From NCBI GenBank assembly GCA_017308235.1, contig JAFKFL010000010.1, forward strand, positions 124,001 to 188,000: 64,000 bases of DNA, read 5' to 3'. The notes under the pieces are model-generated. The model searched no databases and was not told the DNA's origin. It saw only the letters and a list, made by a program, of their open reading frames with translations. Below, piece after piece: positions 43,225 to 52,707 of the stretch (position 1 is the stretch's first letter; each line of letters starts with the position of its first letter). Made by a program: the position numbers and the translations under genes. This stretch comes from Alphaproteobacteria bacterium (GTDB lineage Bacteria; Pseudomonadota; Alphaproteobacteria; Reyranellales; Reyranellaceae).

Positions 43225-44565
43225 CTATGTAGCCTTGAAGACCGGATTTGGCCAGCGCACGACGACCGTTGCGCCACCTCCTCCGCCAGCACGGTTGCCA
43301 AAACTAACCGACGCGCCTGTTCGCTCCAGCAGGGTTTTGGCGATGAAAACCCCCAGACCCATATGGCCTTCCACGCCTTGCCGGGTGGAAATGAAAGGCG
43401 TTCCCAGTTCGTCCAACAGGGCTTCCGAGAAGCCCGGACCATCGTCAGATACCTCGACTTCGGACCATTCGGTGGTCCAATGCGTGGCGATTTGGACCTC
43501 TTGTCGCGCGAAGGAGACAGCATTCTGCACGATATTGCCCACTCCCTGCATGATCTCTGGGCTACGCACCTGGATTGGCGCCATCCTGGGGGTGCCGTCG
43601 CCGATCGGGCCGGCTTCGAAGGCGACGGCGATGTCGTCCCGCTTGTAGTGTTGGGCTGCCGCTTCGATCAGGGCCGGCAGCGGCACCAGCGTATAGGCTT
43701 CCGACACATCGCCTGATGGGTCGACAGAGAGCCTGGCGAGGATCGAACGGCAGCGGTCGGACTCGCTCGATAGCAGCTCGATATCCTCGCGCAGCGGGTC
43801 GTCTTGTTCGACCTCGCGCAGCATTTCCTTGGCAACGACGGTGATGGTCGACAAGGGCGTGCCGAGCTCATGCGCCGCCGCGGCCGCCAGCGCACCCAGG
43901 GCGGACAGACGTTGCTCCTGTGCAAGTGCTGCCTGTGCCGCCGCTAGCGCGTCGCTCATCTGGCGGGCTTCCTCGGCCAGTCGCCAGCCGTAGAGAGTCA
44001 TCAGGAGCGTTGTGAGAGTGAGACCGGCCCACAGTCCGGCCTGGTAAATCTCAGGCAGGTCGGGCGCGACGCCGAGCCAGGGCAGCGGCTGATGAACCAG
44101 CGCCAGTACGGCAATACTGGCAATAGTGAGCAGCGAAAGCGCAATGTTGCTGGCCAACGACAGGATGGTGGCGCCGACCGCGACCGGCGCCAGTAGCAGA
44201 AGCGCGAAGGGATTGGTGAGCCCGCCGGTGAGATAGAGGAGCACGGCCAGCTGCACGATGTCGAAGGCAAGGAAGATCGTCGCCTCGCGATCATCGATGC
44301 GGACCGAAGCCGGCCGCCCCAAGCTGACGGCGATGTTGAGCAGCGCCGAGAGCGCGATGGCGCCGCCCACCGGCAGCAACGGCAAGCTGAAGCCCAGGCC
44401 CCAATGAACGACCGCGGCGGTGAAAAGCTGTCCGGCAACGGCGGCCCAGCGGATCAGCACTAGGGCGCGCAGTCGGACGCCGCCACGTGGCGGCAGCGCC
44501 GGACTGGCAGCGGCGAGCGGCGCGCGGTCGGCAGGCGATGAAGCTGTGCCGGCGGGCGCCGCCAT
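43225..44565 (-). CDS. regB: Redox sensor histidine kinase RegB/PrrB
   Basis: A 446-residue inner-membrane kinase: six membrane helices (about 35-195), the quinone-binding heptad region GGLTNPF (114-120), H-box with His232 (AAAAHELGTPLSTI) and a C-terminal ATPase domain. Cys272 (SDRCRSIL) stands exactly 40 residues after the phosphorylated histidine, as Cys265 does after His225 in the studied RegB, so the redox switch is likely kept. AGGAG lies six bases before the start. The NUDIX gene ends three bases upstream. Confidence 0.95.
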   Translation of the reverse strand: MAAPAGTASSPADRAPLAAASPALPPRGGVRLRALVLIRWAAVAGQLFTAAVVHWGLGFSLPLLPVGGAIALSALLNIAVSLGRPASVRIDDREATIFLAFDIVQLAVLLYLTGGLTNPFALLLLAPVAVGATILSLASNIALSLLTIASIAVLALVHQPLPWLGVAPDLPEIYQAGLWAGLTLTTLLMTLYGWRLAEEARQMSDALAAAQAALAQEQRLSALGALAAAAAHELGTPLSTITVVAKEMLREVEQDDPLREDIELLSSESDRCRSILARLSVDPSGDVSEAYTLVPLPALIEAAAQHYKRDDIAVAFEAGPIGDGTPRMAPIQVRSPEIMQGVGNIVQNAVSFARQEVQIATHWTTEWSEVEVSDDGPGFSEALLDELGTPFISTRQGVEGHMGLGVFIAKTLLERTGASVSFGNRAGGGGGATVVVRWPNPVFKAT

Positions 44566-44568
44566 AGG

Positions 44569-45390
44569 CTACTCCTGGATCATCAGGTGCTTGCGATGCA
44601 CCGTGATGAAAAGCGGGATCTTGCGCTGCTTGCTGCGGTCGGGCGGCTCCTTCACCAATCGTCCGATCTCACCCAGGATCAGGCCGGTGATGGTCGGCAG
44701 CGGCAACTCGCGCGCCTCGTCAAGCCGCACCCAGCGAATGTCACCCATCTCGCTCGAATGACGGATCTCGCCGCTCGCGTCGTCGGCACGCGCCATGAAA
44801 AAGCGCGCATTGAAGCGCCGCGGCCGACCAGGTGGCGTCACAGCACGCGCAATCAAGTCGAGGCAATCGAGCGCCGGCGCCATACCCTTGTCCAGGAAGC
44901 CGTGCCAGTGCTCGCCATAATCCTTTTTGGGAACGCCGCCCTTGAGCGGCTTCGCAAGCATCAGGCCTGTCTCCTCGAAGGTCTCGCGCACCGCTGCAAC
45001 TCCCAGTGCCTGTGCCCGCTTGGCCGAGGCCGCCTTCAGGAGACGCGCCTTGACGTGGCGATCGAGCGGCGTCGCGACAGGCACATGCGCATCAGCGAGG
45101 TCGACCCGCCCGCCGGGAAACACATAACGGTTGGGCATGAAGGCATGCTTGGCATCGCGGCAGCCCATCAGCACCTCGGGCGTCTTGCCCTTCATCCGGA
45201 CCAGGATCAGCGTCGCCGCATCGCGCGGCCGCATGTACGGGTAAGTCTTGTCGATCTTCTCGACCGGTCGTTCGCTGCCCGGCTTCAGGGCAGGGGTCGG
45301 ATCGTCGTAACCTTTGTCAGTGCCGCGCACCACAGCGCCGGCGGGTATCGCTTTGTTGGTCATGGGCAGGAAGATAGAGCGATCCGACAT
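44569..45390 (-). CDS. NUDIX hydrolase
   Basis: A 273-residue NUDIX protein. The Nudix box is split by an insertion: VFPGGRVDLAD is followed about 40 residues later by AAVRETFEETGLML, which holds the metal-binding glutamates. It probably hydrolyses a nucleoside-diphosphate derivative or acyl-CoA. The ATG at 45390 is chosen because GGGGGAGG stands seven bases upstream. It lies between pyrC and regB on the same strand. Confidence 0.88.
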   Translation of the reverse strand: MSDRSIFLPMTNKAIPAGAVVRGTDKGYDDPTPALKPGSERPVEKIDKTYPYMRPRDAATLILVRMKGKTPEVLMGCRDAKHAFMPNRYVFPGGRVDLADAHVPVATPLDRHVKARLLKAASAKRAQALGVAAVRETFEETGLMLAKPLKGGVPKKDYGEHWHGFLDKGMAPALDCLDLIARAVTPPGRPRRFNARFFMARADDASGEIRHSSEMGDIRWVRLDEARELPLPTITGLILGEIGRLVKEPPDRSKQRKIPLFITVHRKHLMIQE

Positions 45391-45461
45391 CTTTTGCCTC
45401 CCCCGTCTTGGGGGGACGTGATCGCATATGGCGAAATTTTTCCGTCGTCCCGACCGGGCCT

Positions 45462-46505
45462 CTAGAACGACCAGCCTACCGGCGTATCGGGCTGGAACAC
45501 GACGACGTTTTTGTTGCCGCCCGGCACCTCGATGCGTTCAGGTGCCTCGAGAGGCTGGGCCCGCAGAGTGATGCGTTCCTCGTTGGCCGGAAGACCGTAG
45601 AAACGCGGGCCGTTCAGGGAGGCAAAGGCCTCGAGCTTGTCGAGCGCGCTCTCTTCCATGAAGACCTGGGCATAGACCTGCATCGCCACCGGGGCATTGA
45701 ACACGCCGGCGCAGCCACAGGCACATTCTTTGGTGTCGGCGGTATGGGGCGCCGTGTCGGTGCCCAGGAAGAAAGCGGGATGGCCTGACGTCGCGGCACG
45801 CCGCAGGGCGAGACGATGCTCCTCCCGCTTAGCGATCGGCAGGCAATAGAAGTGCGGACGGATGCCGCCTTTGAAGATCGCATTGCGGTTGTAGCTGAGG
45901 TGATGCGGCGTGATGGTGCCGCCCAGTCGATCGGGATGCGCTTCGACGAACTGCACGCCGTCGCGCGTCGTGATGTGCTCCAGGACGACCTTCAGGCCCT
46001 GATGACGCTGGAGCAGTGGCGCCAGCACCTTGTCGAGGAACACAGCCTCCCGGTCGAATATGTCGACCTCGGGATCGGTCACCTCGCCGTGAACAAGGAG
46101 CGGCATGCCCGCCGTCTCCATGGCTTCCAGCGCTGACGCGATCTGATCTATCGACGTGACGCCGTGGGCGGAATTCGTCGTGGCGTGTGCGGGATAAAGC
46201 TTGGCCGCCACCCAAACGCCCTCACGCTTGCCGCGGACGAGCTCGGCCGCATCGGCTGAATCGGTGAGATAGCAGGTCATCAATGGCTCGAACGTCAGCC
46301 CAGCCGGGATCGCTCTGCGAATGCGGTCGCGATAATCGGCGGCCTCGGCCACTTTCGTCACCGGGGGCACCAGGTTTGGCATGATGATGCCGCGCGCGAA
46401 TTGCCGGGCGGTATGGACGGCACAGGCGGCAAGCATGGGCCCATCACGCAGATGGACATGCCAGTCGTCGGGCCGGCGGATCGAAAGCGTCGTGGGCTGG
46501 GACAT
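45462..46505 (-). CDS. pyrC: Dihydroorotase (PyrC, type II)
   Basis: Cyclises carbamoyl-aspartate in pyrimidine synthesis. The 347-residue amidohydrolase has the zinc ligands His16 and His18 (DWHVHLRDG), the lysine carboxylated in this family (AKLYPAHATT), LVHGEV, LEHITTRD and the catalytic aspartate in LGTDTAPH. It is of the E. coli PyrC class. It diverges from the serine hydrolase gene. Confidence 0.95.
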   Translation of the reverse strand: MSQPTTLSIRRPDDWHVHLRDGPMLAACAVHTARQFARGIIMPNLVPPVTKVAEAADYRDRIRRAIPAGLTFEPLMTCYLTDSADAAELVRGKREGVWVAAKLYPAHATTNSAHGVTSIDQIASALEAMETAGMPLLVHGEVTDPEVDIFDREAVFLDKVLAPLLQRHQGLKVVLEHITTRDGVQFVEAHPDRLGGTITPHHLSYNRNAIFKGGIRPHFYCLPIAKREEHRLALRRAATSGHPAFFLGTDTAPHTADTKECACGCAGVFNAPVAMQVYAQVFMEESALDKLEAFASLNGPRFYGLPANEERITLRAQPLEAPERIEVPGGNKNVVVFQPDTPVGWSF

Positions 46506-46555
46506 CGGTGTTTTCTACGCTTGCTCCCGGGCGGGCTCCAATGTTGATTGCGGGC

Positions 46556-47611
46556 ATGATCGATCTCAAAGAGGCTATCGCCTTCGCCCAGGCGGCCGAG
46601 TGCCAATGGCCGCGCAGCATGCACATGCCCGACGGGCAATTCGTGATGACCTACGATTCGGGCGAGAGACCGCCGGACAACGAGGTGCTGGGGCCGGTCA
46701 CACCGCGCGGCGGCGCGGCGGGCATCGTCTACCAAGGCGGCAAGCTTTTGACCGAGTGGGGCGACACCGACCGCGCCGACATGACCTTCAGCGTCGCCAA
46801 GAGCTTCCTCGCGCTGCTGGCAGGTCTTGCGGTTGGCGATGGGCTGATCAAGAGCCTCGACGACAAGGTTGGCGACACCGCACTCGATGACGGCTTCAAG
46901 AACGAGCAGAACAAAGCGATCACCTGGCGCCACCTCCTGACCCAGACCAGCGAATGGCAAGGCAGCGTGTTCGGCAAGGAAGATCGCATCGACCACAATC
47001 GCGTGGTCGGGCTCGCCATCGCCGAAGCGCCCAAGGGAACGCGCCGCGCACTCAAGCCACCGGGCAGCTTCTATGAATACAACGATGTGCGCGTGAATCG
47101 CCTCAGCCTTTCGTTGCTGCAGGTCTTCAAGGAGCCGCTGCCGTCGGTCCTCAAGCGCCGCATCATGGATCCGATCGGCGCCTCGTCGGGCTGGCGATGG
47201 GACGGCTACCGGAATTCGACGGTCACCATCGACGGCAAGTCGATGGTCTCGGTGCCGGGCGGCGGCCATTGGGGCGGCGGCATCGTGATCTCCGCCCGCG
47301 ATCTCGCGCTGGTCGGCCTCCTGGTCGCGCAAGGCGGCGTCTGGAACGGCGCGCAGATCTTGCCCAAAGGCTGGGCCGCGGAGTTGGTTAAGCCTTGTCC
47401 CGTGGCGCCTTTCTACGGTCTGCTGTGGTGGCTCAACACCGACCGGCGCCAGTTCGCGGCAGCATCGGAGCGAAGCTACTTCGCACTGGGATGGGGCAGC
47501 CACATCGTCTGGATCGATCCCGACCACGACCTCGTAACAGTGCTGCGCTGGATCGACCGCAAACAGGCGCCGGGCTTCGTCGAACGTCTGCTGGGTGCCC
47601 TCAAGAAATGA
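46556..47611 (+). CDS. Serine hydrolase of the beta-lactamase/penicillin-binding class C fold
   Basis: About 351 residues from the ATG at 46556 (ATG at 46541 also possible). The Ser79-x-x-Lys82 nucleophile motif (TFSVAKSF), a Tyr175 motif (EYND, where class C enzymes have YxN) and a C-terminal GGGHWGGG in the place of the KTG strand identify the fold. There is no signal peptide, so it is cytoplasmic, more like esterases (EstB) than a resistance beta-lactamase. It is co-translated with the next hydrolase (ATGA overlap). Confidence 0.85.
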   Translation: MIDLKEAIAFAQAAECQWPRSMHMPDGQFVMTYDSGERPPDNEVLGPVTPRGGAAGIVYQGGKLLTEWGDTDRADMTFSVAKSFLALLAGLAVGDGLIKSLDDKVGDTALDDGFKNEQNKAITWRHLLTQTSEWQGSVFGKEDRIDHNRVVGLAIAEAPKGTRRALKPPGSFYEYNDVRVNRLSLSLLQVFKEPLPSVLKRRIMDPIGASSGWRWDGYRNSTVTIDGKSMVSVPGGGHWGGGIVISARDLALVGLLVAQGGVWNGAQILPKGWAAELVKPCPVAPFYGLLWWLNTDRRQFAAASERSYFALGWGSHIVWIDPDHDLVTVLRWIDRKQAPGFVERLLGALKK

Positions 47612-48495
47612 GTCTCGACTACTCCGCCGTCCCGCGCATGCCGGACGGCCGCACGGCGCTTGAGCATATCGAATCGATTGCTGCCCTCTCCCAGGCCACC
47701 CGCGTGCCGATGGGCAATGGCGGCACCATGATGTGGCATGTGTGGGGTGCGGGTTCCGGCAAGCCGATCCTGCTGCTGTTCCACGGCGGCTCGGGGTCGT
47801 GGATCCATTGGATCCGCAACGTCGTGCCGCTCTCGCAACACTACACCGTCTACGCCGCTGATTTACCAGGGCTTGGCGACAGCGATCCGCCCGATGACGT
47901 GCGCGACATCTGGTCGGTCACCAAGTGCGTCAGGACCGCAGTCGACGGGATCCTGCCGAAGGACCAGCCGTTCCTGCTCACCGGCTTTTCCTTCGGCGGC
48001 ATGGTGTCGGGTCATCTTTCGACCCTGATGCCCGAGCGCGTCAGGCGCATCGTGCTGGTGGGCGCCGGCGGGCTGAAGGCGACGCGCAAGCCCGGGCCGA
48101 AGCTGCGCAAGCTCCTGCCCGAGATGCCGGCCGAGACGCTGGCCGAGGAGGCGCGACGCAATCTCGAGATCCTGATGCTGCATGACCCAAAGAACGTCGA
48201 TGGCGTGGCGATCCACATGCAGATCATGAACACCACGCGCGCCAAGACGCGCAGCCGCGACATGGGAATCGCGGGCGCGCTCAGCAATGTACTGCCGCAG
48301 GTACGCACGCCGCTCACCGGCATCTGGGGCGAGTTCGATTCGACCACCTATCCCTATATCCAGGAACGCATCGATCTCTTCCACGCCCTGCAGCCGGACT
48401 TCGAGATGAACGTCATTCCTGGCGCCGGCCACTGGGTTGCCTACGAGGCAGCCGAGGCGTTCAATGCGAAGTTGATCGAAGTTCTCGCCCGCTAG
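47608..48495 (+). CDS. Alpha/beta hydrolase
   Basis: A 295-residue protein with HGGSGSWIHW (oxyanion), nucleophile Ser128 (GFSFGGM), acid Asp244 (WGEFDS) and His275 (GAGHW). The fold is that of C-C bond or ester hydrolases such as the MhpC group. Substrate unknown; coupling to a serine hydrolase and an MBL-type protein suggests a small degradative operon. Confidence 0.88.
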   Translation: MSLDYSAVPRMPDGRTALEHIESIAALSQATRVPMGNGGTMMWHVWGAGSGKPILLLFHGGSGSWIHWIRNVVPLSQHYTVYAADLPGLGDSDPPDDVRDIWSVTKCVRTAVDGILPKDQPFLLTGFSFGGMVSGHLSTLMPERVRRIVLVGAGGLKATRKPGPKLRKLLPEMPAETLAEEARRNLEILMLHDPKNVDGVAIHMQIMNTTRAKTRSRDMGIAGALSNVLPQVRTPLTGIWGEFDSTTYPYIQERIDLFHALQPDFEMNVIPGAGHWVAYEAAEAFNAKLIEVLAR

Positions 48496-48508
48496 TCCGG
48501 AGCCTGAC

Positions 48509-49222
48509 ATGAAAACCGACGTCACCGAGATCGCCGACAAGATCTATCGTCTGTCCACCTTCGTGCCCCAAGTTGGGCCGAGCGGATTCACCTTCAATCA
48601 GTTCCTGATCGACGCTGACGAACCGTTGCTATTCCACTACGGCCAGCGGTCGCTCTTTCCTCTGGTATCGGAGGCGGTCAAGAGCGTAATCCCGCTCGAC
48701 AGGTTGCGCTGGACGACCTGCAGTCACGTCGAGGCCGACGAAAGCGGCGCGCTCAACCAGTGGCTGGCTGCGGCACCCAACGCCACGCCGGCGCATGGAC
48801 AGGTCGGCTGCAACATCTGGCTGACCGACATGGCCGACCGCAAGCCGCGCGTGCTGAAGAACGACGAGACGATCGATCTCGGCGGCAAGAAGGTGCGTTG
48901 GCTCGACACGCCTCATGTGCCGCACAACTGGGATGCCGGTCTCCTCTATGAGGAGACGACGGGTACGCTCTTCAGCAGCGACCTCTTCACCCAGTTCGGC
49001 GCCTGCCCCGCCACCACGACCTCAGACGTCGTGGCGCCGGCCATCGCAACCGACAAGGCCGTGCCGTTCATGCCGTCCACGCCGATGGCCGCGCCAACCA
49101 TCCGTCGGCTCGCAGCGCTTGCACCGAAGACAATCGCCCTGATGCATGGCCCAACCTTCGAAGGCGACGGCGCCGCCGCCCTTACCGCCCTGGCGGACTA
49201 TTACGCCGGCAAGACGAACTAA
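48509..49222 (+). CDS. Flavodiiron-like MBL-fold protein (ODP family)
   Basis: A 237-residue stand-alone metallo-beta-lactamase-fold protein with the metal set of flavodiiron proteins rather than of lactamases: His73-x-Glu75-x-Asp77 (CSHVEADES), a histidine in DTPHVPHNWD, Asp158 (FSSDLF) and His213 (LMHGP). No flavodoxin domain is attached. Such proteins bind a di-iron centre and may reduce or sense O2 or NO, but the second first-sphere histidine of the HxExDH motif is replaced (EADES), so activity is uncertain. It lies 13 bases after the hydrolase gene. Confidence 0.8.
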   Translation: MKTDVTEIADKIYRLSTFVPQVGPSGFTFNQFLIDADEPLLFHYGQRSLFPLVSEAVKSVIPLDRLRWTTCSHVEADESGALNQWLAAAPNATPAHGQVGCNIWLTDMADRKPRVLKNDETIDLGGKKVRWLDTPHVPHNWDAGLLYEETTGTLFSSDLFTQFGACPATTTSDVVAPAIATDKAVPFMPSTPMAAPTIRRLAALAPKTIALMHGPTFEGDGAAALTALADYYAGKTN

Positions 49223-50430
49223 CGCGACGCCGGCGCATCCGGACCTGACTTGAGGCCGAGCGAGGCGAGGTAGCTCCAGCGGATCGTCGTGCGGGCAAGA
49301 GGAATGCCTTCGAGATATTGCGCGACGGCGCGGTCGATGACGGTGGCCGATGGCCGGTCGCGGCGTTGGCCATCGGCGAAGGCGACGATGTCGTTCCAGC
49401 CTTCGGGGCGCGGGATCGACACCACTGTCGATGGCGAGTCGAGATTCTTGTAGGTCCAAAACGACCAACCGATGTCGTGCGCTTCGTGCAGCTTGCGGAA
49501 GCCTTCGTTCCATTGGTCAGTGAGCTCACCTGTCTCGCCCAGGAACAACGGCACGTTGTAGCGATCGGCAAAGTTCAGATGCCGCTGGATCGAATCGCGC
49601 TTCGTGCTCGCCCAGAACGAATGATAGGTGTAGGCGAGGTTGGGTGCGAACGGCGGGCCGAACATATCGAAGCTCGAGCTCCATTGGCCGCCGGCAAGAA
49701 AGACGATGCGATCAGGATCGACGGCGCGGATCGCCGAGGTCAGTCGCTTGTAGAAGGGTTCGAGCCGCGGATTGAGCGTCGCCGTGTCGTGGTAGGGCGC
49801 GATCGGCTCGTTCAGGAGATCGTAACCCAGGATCGCGGGGTTGCCGGCATAGTGCTCAGCGATTGCCCGCCAGAATTTCACCGTCAGGTCGCGATCGCGA
49901 GGCACATAAAACATCAACGGATAGCCGGGCCCGTCGTCGTGGTTGATGCCGGTCTGGCCGCCCGGCGCGGCATGCAGGTCGAGGATGACATAGAGGCCAG
50001 CCTCTCGCGCCCAACCCACCACGCGATCGAGCAAGGCCCAGCCATCGCCATCGATGTGGCCGTCCGCCGTCATGAAGAGCCGCCAATGCAACGGGATCCG
50101 CACCATGTTGAAGCCGACCGACTTGATGAAGCGGATGTCGTCCTGATCGATGTAGGTGTCGCGATAGGTGCGCCAGAAGGCTGATGCGCGCTCGGGACCC
50201 AACAGACGGTCGAAAGCGCCGTAGATCTGGCGTGGCGCCTTCGCGACCTCGAACTTGAACATGTAGCCTTCGGGCATCAGCCAGTTGCCGAGACTGATGC
50301 CTTTGAGATGCAGTGGGCTGCCATCGGGCGCGATGAAATGCTTGCCTTCGATGCGGACGAGGCGGCTCTGTGCCCACGCAGGCAGACTAAAGGTGAGCAG
50401 GACGGCGATGATCGCCGACAAGAGGCGCAT
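49219..50430 (-). CDS. Secreted glycoside hydrolase family 5 protein
   Basis: A 403-residue protein with a signal peptide (1-20, ending AWA) and a GH5 (beta/alpha)8 barrel: RIPLHW, DLHAAPGGQ, acid/base Glu208 (DLLNEPI) and nucleophile Glu299 (LGETGE). It likely cleaves a beta-1,3- or beta-1,4-linked glucan or mannan outside the cytoplasm. It ends four bases inside the convergent MBL gene. Confidence 0.9.
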   Translation of the reverse strand: MRLLSAIIAVLLTFSLPAWAQSRLVRIEGKHFIAPDGSPLHLKGISLGNWLMPEGYMFKFEVAKAPRQIYGAFDRLLGPERASAFWRTYRDTYIDQDDIRFIKSVGFNMVRIPLHWRLFMTADGHIDGDGWALLDRVVGWAREAGLYVILDLHAAPGGQTGINHDDGPGYPLMFYVPRDRDLTVKFWRAIAEHYAGNPAILGYDLLNEPIAPYHDTATLNPRLEPFYKRLTSAIRAVDPDRIVFLAGGQWSSSFDMFGPPFAPNLAYTYHSFWASTKRDSIQRHLNFADRYNVPLFLGETGELTDQWNEGFRKLHEAHDIGWSFWTYKNLDSPSTVVSIPRPEGWNDIVAFADGQRRDRPSATVIDRAVAQYLEGIPLARTTIRWSYLASLGLKSGPDAPASR

Positions 50431-50465
50431 GACGGCACTCTAACAGACGAATAAGGTCGGGCCGC

Positions 50466-51653
50466 ATGATTCTCGCCGCCCTGCCTCTACCCGTAGCCGT
50501 TGCCGTTCTTCTCCTTTGCGTCCATCGCTTCCGGCTTCCTGTTTTCCTTGCCTTGATGGCGGTGATCGTGGGCTACGGCATTGCCGCCCAGATGACCTAC
50601 CAGTCGATAGGCAAAGCTTTTGGCCTAGGCTTCACATCGGCGCTGGGGCAGGCAGGTCTGCTGGTTGTGGCGGGCGGCCTGCTGCGCTCGCTCCTCCTCA
50701 AGCAGCCCCTAACCGGCCCGGCGGCAGCGCTAACGGGCGTGTTGGCCGGGCTGGGCGGCTCGGCTGCCGGCGGTCTCGCGCTACTTCAACCCGCCGGCAT
50801 CGGCGCGCCACGTCGCGCGGTCGGCCTCGCGCTCACCTTGCTTGCCGTCCACGCCTTGATCCTCCCCGCACCACTCGCCGTTGCCGCCCAAGCCGTTCTT
50901 AAGGCGACTGGCGCGACTGTCTTCTGGGTGGCCCTTCCTGCCGCCGCCATTGCCGCGATCATCGGCTGGCTGTTCGCCGCCTCAAGTGCTCGCGATAACG
51001 AGCGCGGCCACTTCTCTGTCAAATGGCTGGCCGTGATCGTCCCGCTCGCGCTACTGGTTGTGCAGGCCGTCGCACAGATGCCGACCGAACCGCTGGGCAA
51101 GGGCGGTGCGCGGGAATTCTATACGGGCATCAGCCATCCTCTCATTCTGCTGGTTCTTGCCGTCGCCCTCGCCGTGCTGCTGTCGCGGCGCTGGCAGCCA
51201 ACGGCATTCGCCGACACGAGCTGGGCGCCGCTGTTGCTCACGGTGGGCGCGGCAGGCGGCTTCGCCCGCGTGCTCGACGAAACAGGCATGGCGGAATTGC
51301 TGGCCGAGCGCGTGCTTGATCCGCGTCTCGGCCTGCTGGTGCCTTTCCTCGCTGCCGCCATCGTCAAGACGATGCAGGGCAATTCGCTGTCAGCTGTGCT
51401 CACCGCCTCCGGCATGGTCGAACCCATGTTGCCGGCCCTTGGTTTGGACAGCGCCGCCGGTCGGGCGCTTGCTGCCGCGGCGACAGGCGCAGGGTCGATC
51501 GCGATTTGCCACGTGAACGATCCCTTCTTCTGGATTGCCGCGCACATTGCAGAATTCTCCCCTGCGCGGGCGCTCCGGACGATCTCGCTCGGCAGCCTCG
51601 CGATCGCTCTCGCGGCGCTGGTCGTCCTCGTCCTGCTACAGCTCGTTCTCTAG
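50466..51653 (+). CDS. GntP-family permease
   Basis: A 395-residue inner-membrane protein of about 12 helices in the gluconate:proton symporter (GntP) family, recognised by MAELLAERVLDPR and the C-terminal CHVNDPFFW motif. It probably imports an aldonate or other small carboxylate. It diverges from the GH5 gene by 35 bases and converges with the Bug receptor gene (4-base overlap). Confidence 0.85.
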   Translation: MILAALPLPVAVAVLLLCVHRFRLPVFLALMAVIVGYGIAAQMTYQSIGKAFGLGFTSALGQAGLLVVAGGLLRSLLLKQPLTGPAAALTGVLAGLGGSAAGGLALLQPAGIGAPRRAVGLALTLLAVHALILPAPLAVAAQAVLKATGATVFWVALPAAAIAAIIGWLFAASSARDNERGHFSVKWLAVIVPLALLVVQAVAQMPTEPLGKGGAREFYTGISHPLILLVLAVALAVLLSRRWQPTAFADTSWAPLLLTVGAAGGFARVLDETGMAELLAERVLDPRLGLLVPFLAAAIVKTMQGNSLSAVLTASGMVEPMLPALGLDSAAGRALAAAATGAGSIAICHVNDPFFWIAAHIAEFSPARALRTISLGSLAIALAALVVLVLLQLVL

Positions 51654-52621
51654 TCGAGCCGAACGCCCGACGCCTTCACCGCCGGCGCCCAACGGGCGCG
51701 GTCCGCGGCTAAAAATGCGGCGAAGCCCGCGCGGCCGGCCGGCGGCATGTCGAGGCCGAGATCGTCCTGCCAGCGCTTCTGGATATCGGGCGTCGCGAGC
51801 GCAGCGCCGATCGCTGCCTCCAGCTTGGCGAGGATCGGCTCGGGTGTGCCGGCCGGCGCTCCGATGCCGTACCACGAGGTCGCGACGTAACCCGGCAGCG
51901 TCTCGGCAATCGTCGGCACCTCAGGCGCGGCCTTCGACCGCTCGGCCGAGGTGACAGCCAGTCCCTTCAGCTTGCCGCCCCGCACCTGCGGCAGCATCGA
52001 CGGCATGTTCGCAAACATCATGTGCACCGTTCCGGCGATCAGATCACCGTAGGCGGCGCCGGCGCCCTTATATGGCACGTGCTGGATGTCGACGCCGGCC
52101 ATGGTCTTGAACAGCTCGCCGCTGAGATGCAGCGACGTGCCCGGCCCCGATGATGCGAAAGCATATTTGCCCGGTTCCTTCTTGCAGAGCGCGATGAGGC
52201 CCGCGACATCGTCCACCGGCAACGAGCGCGTAACCCCCAGGAAATTGGCGAGCAACGCCACGCGCGAGATTGCGACCAGATCCTTGTCCGGATCGTACGG
52301 CAGCTTGGTGTAGAGCATCGGATTGAGCGTATGGCTCGACACCGAGATGAGGCCGATGGTGTAGCCGTCAGGAACGGCATGCGAGAGCTCCGCGGTGCCG
52401 ATATTGCCGCCGGCACCGCCCTTGTTGTCGATGACAAACGTTTGATCGAAGCGACGCGCGAGCTGATCGCAGATCAGCCGGCTCACCGTGTCCGTGCCGC
52501 CACCCGGCGCGAACGGAACGATGAAGCGAACCGGCCTCGTGGGCCACGCCGTCTCGGCCCGTGTGACGGTAAGCGGTGCGACGGATGCAATGCTGCCCAG
52601 CAACAGATGACGGCGTTTCAT
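51650..52621 (-). CDS. Tripartite tricarboxylate transporter receptor (Bug family)
   Basis: A 323-residue periplasmic solute receptor: signal peptide (1-22), PFAPGGGTDTVSRLI, NKGGAGGNIGT and VPYKGAGAAYGDLIAGTVHMMF are Bug-family hallmarks for carboxylate binding. I use the ATG at 52621 with AGGAGGGG just before it. No TctA/TctB membrane genes are near, an orphan state common for Bug proteins. Confidence 0.92.
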   Translation of the reverse strand: MKRRHLLLGSIASVAPLTVTRAETAWPTRPVRFIVPFAPGGGTDTVSRLICDQLARRFDQTFVIDNKGGAGGNIGTAELSHAVPDGYTIGLISVSSHTLNPMLYTKLPYDPDKDLVAISRVALLANFLGVTRSLPVDDVAGLIALCKKEPGKYAFASSGPGTSLHLSGELFKTMAGVDIQHVPYKGAGAAYGDLIAGTVHMMFANMPSMLPQVRGGKLKGLAVTSAERSKAAPEVPTIAETLPGYVATSWYGIGAPAGTPEPILAKLEAAIGAALATPDIQKRWQDDLGLDMPPAGRAGFAAFLAADRARWAPAVKASGVRLD

Positions 52622-52677
52622 GCGCCCCTCCTCGCTTTCCTCTTTGCCCGAGGATAGCGGTACCGCTAGCGTGACGC

Positions 52678-52707
52678 CCAATGGATTCGACGCCAATGGA
52701 TTCGACG
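52678..52707 (+). repeat. 15-base tandem duplication with duplicated start codon
   Basis: CCAATGGATTCGACG occurs twice in a row (52678-52692 and 52693-52707). Each copy carries an in-frame ATG, so the MFS protein can start at 52681 or 52696 with MDST repeated. Confidence 0.9.

Noticed and set aside
46556..47611. Antibiotic-resistance beta-lactamase
   Set aside because: Only the fold motif SxxK is shared; there is no signal peptide, and the Tyr and KTG motifs deviate, fitting an esterase-type serine hydrolase.
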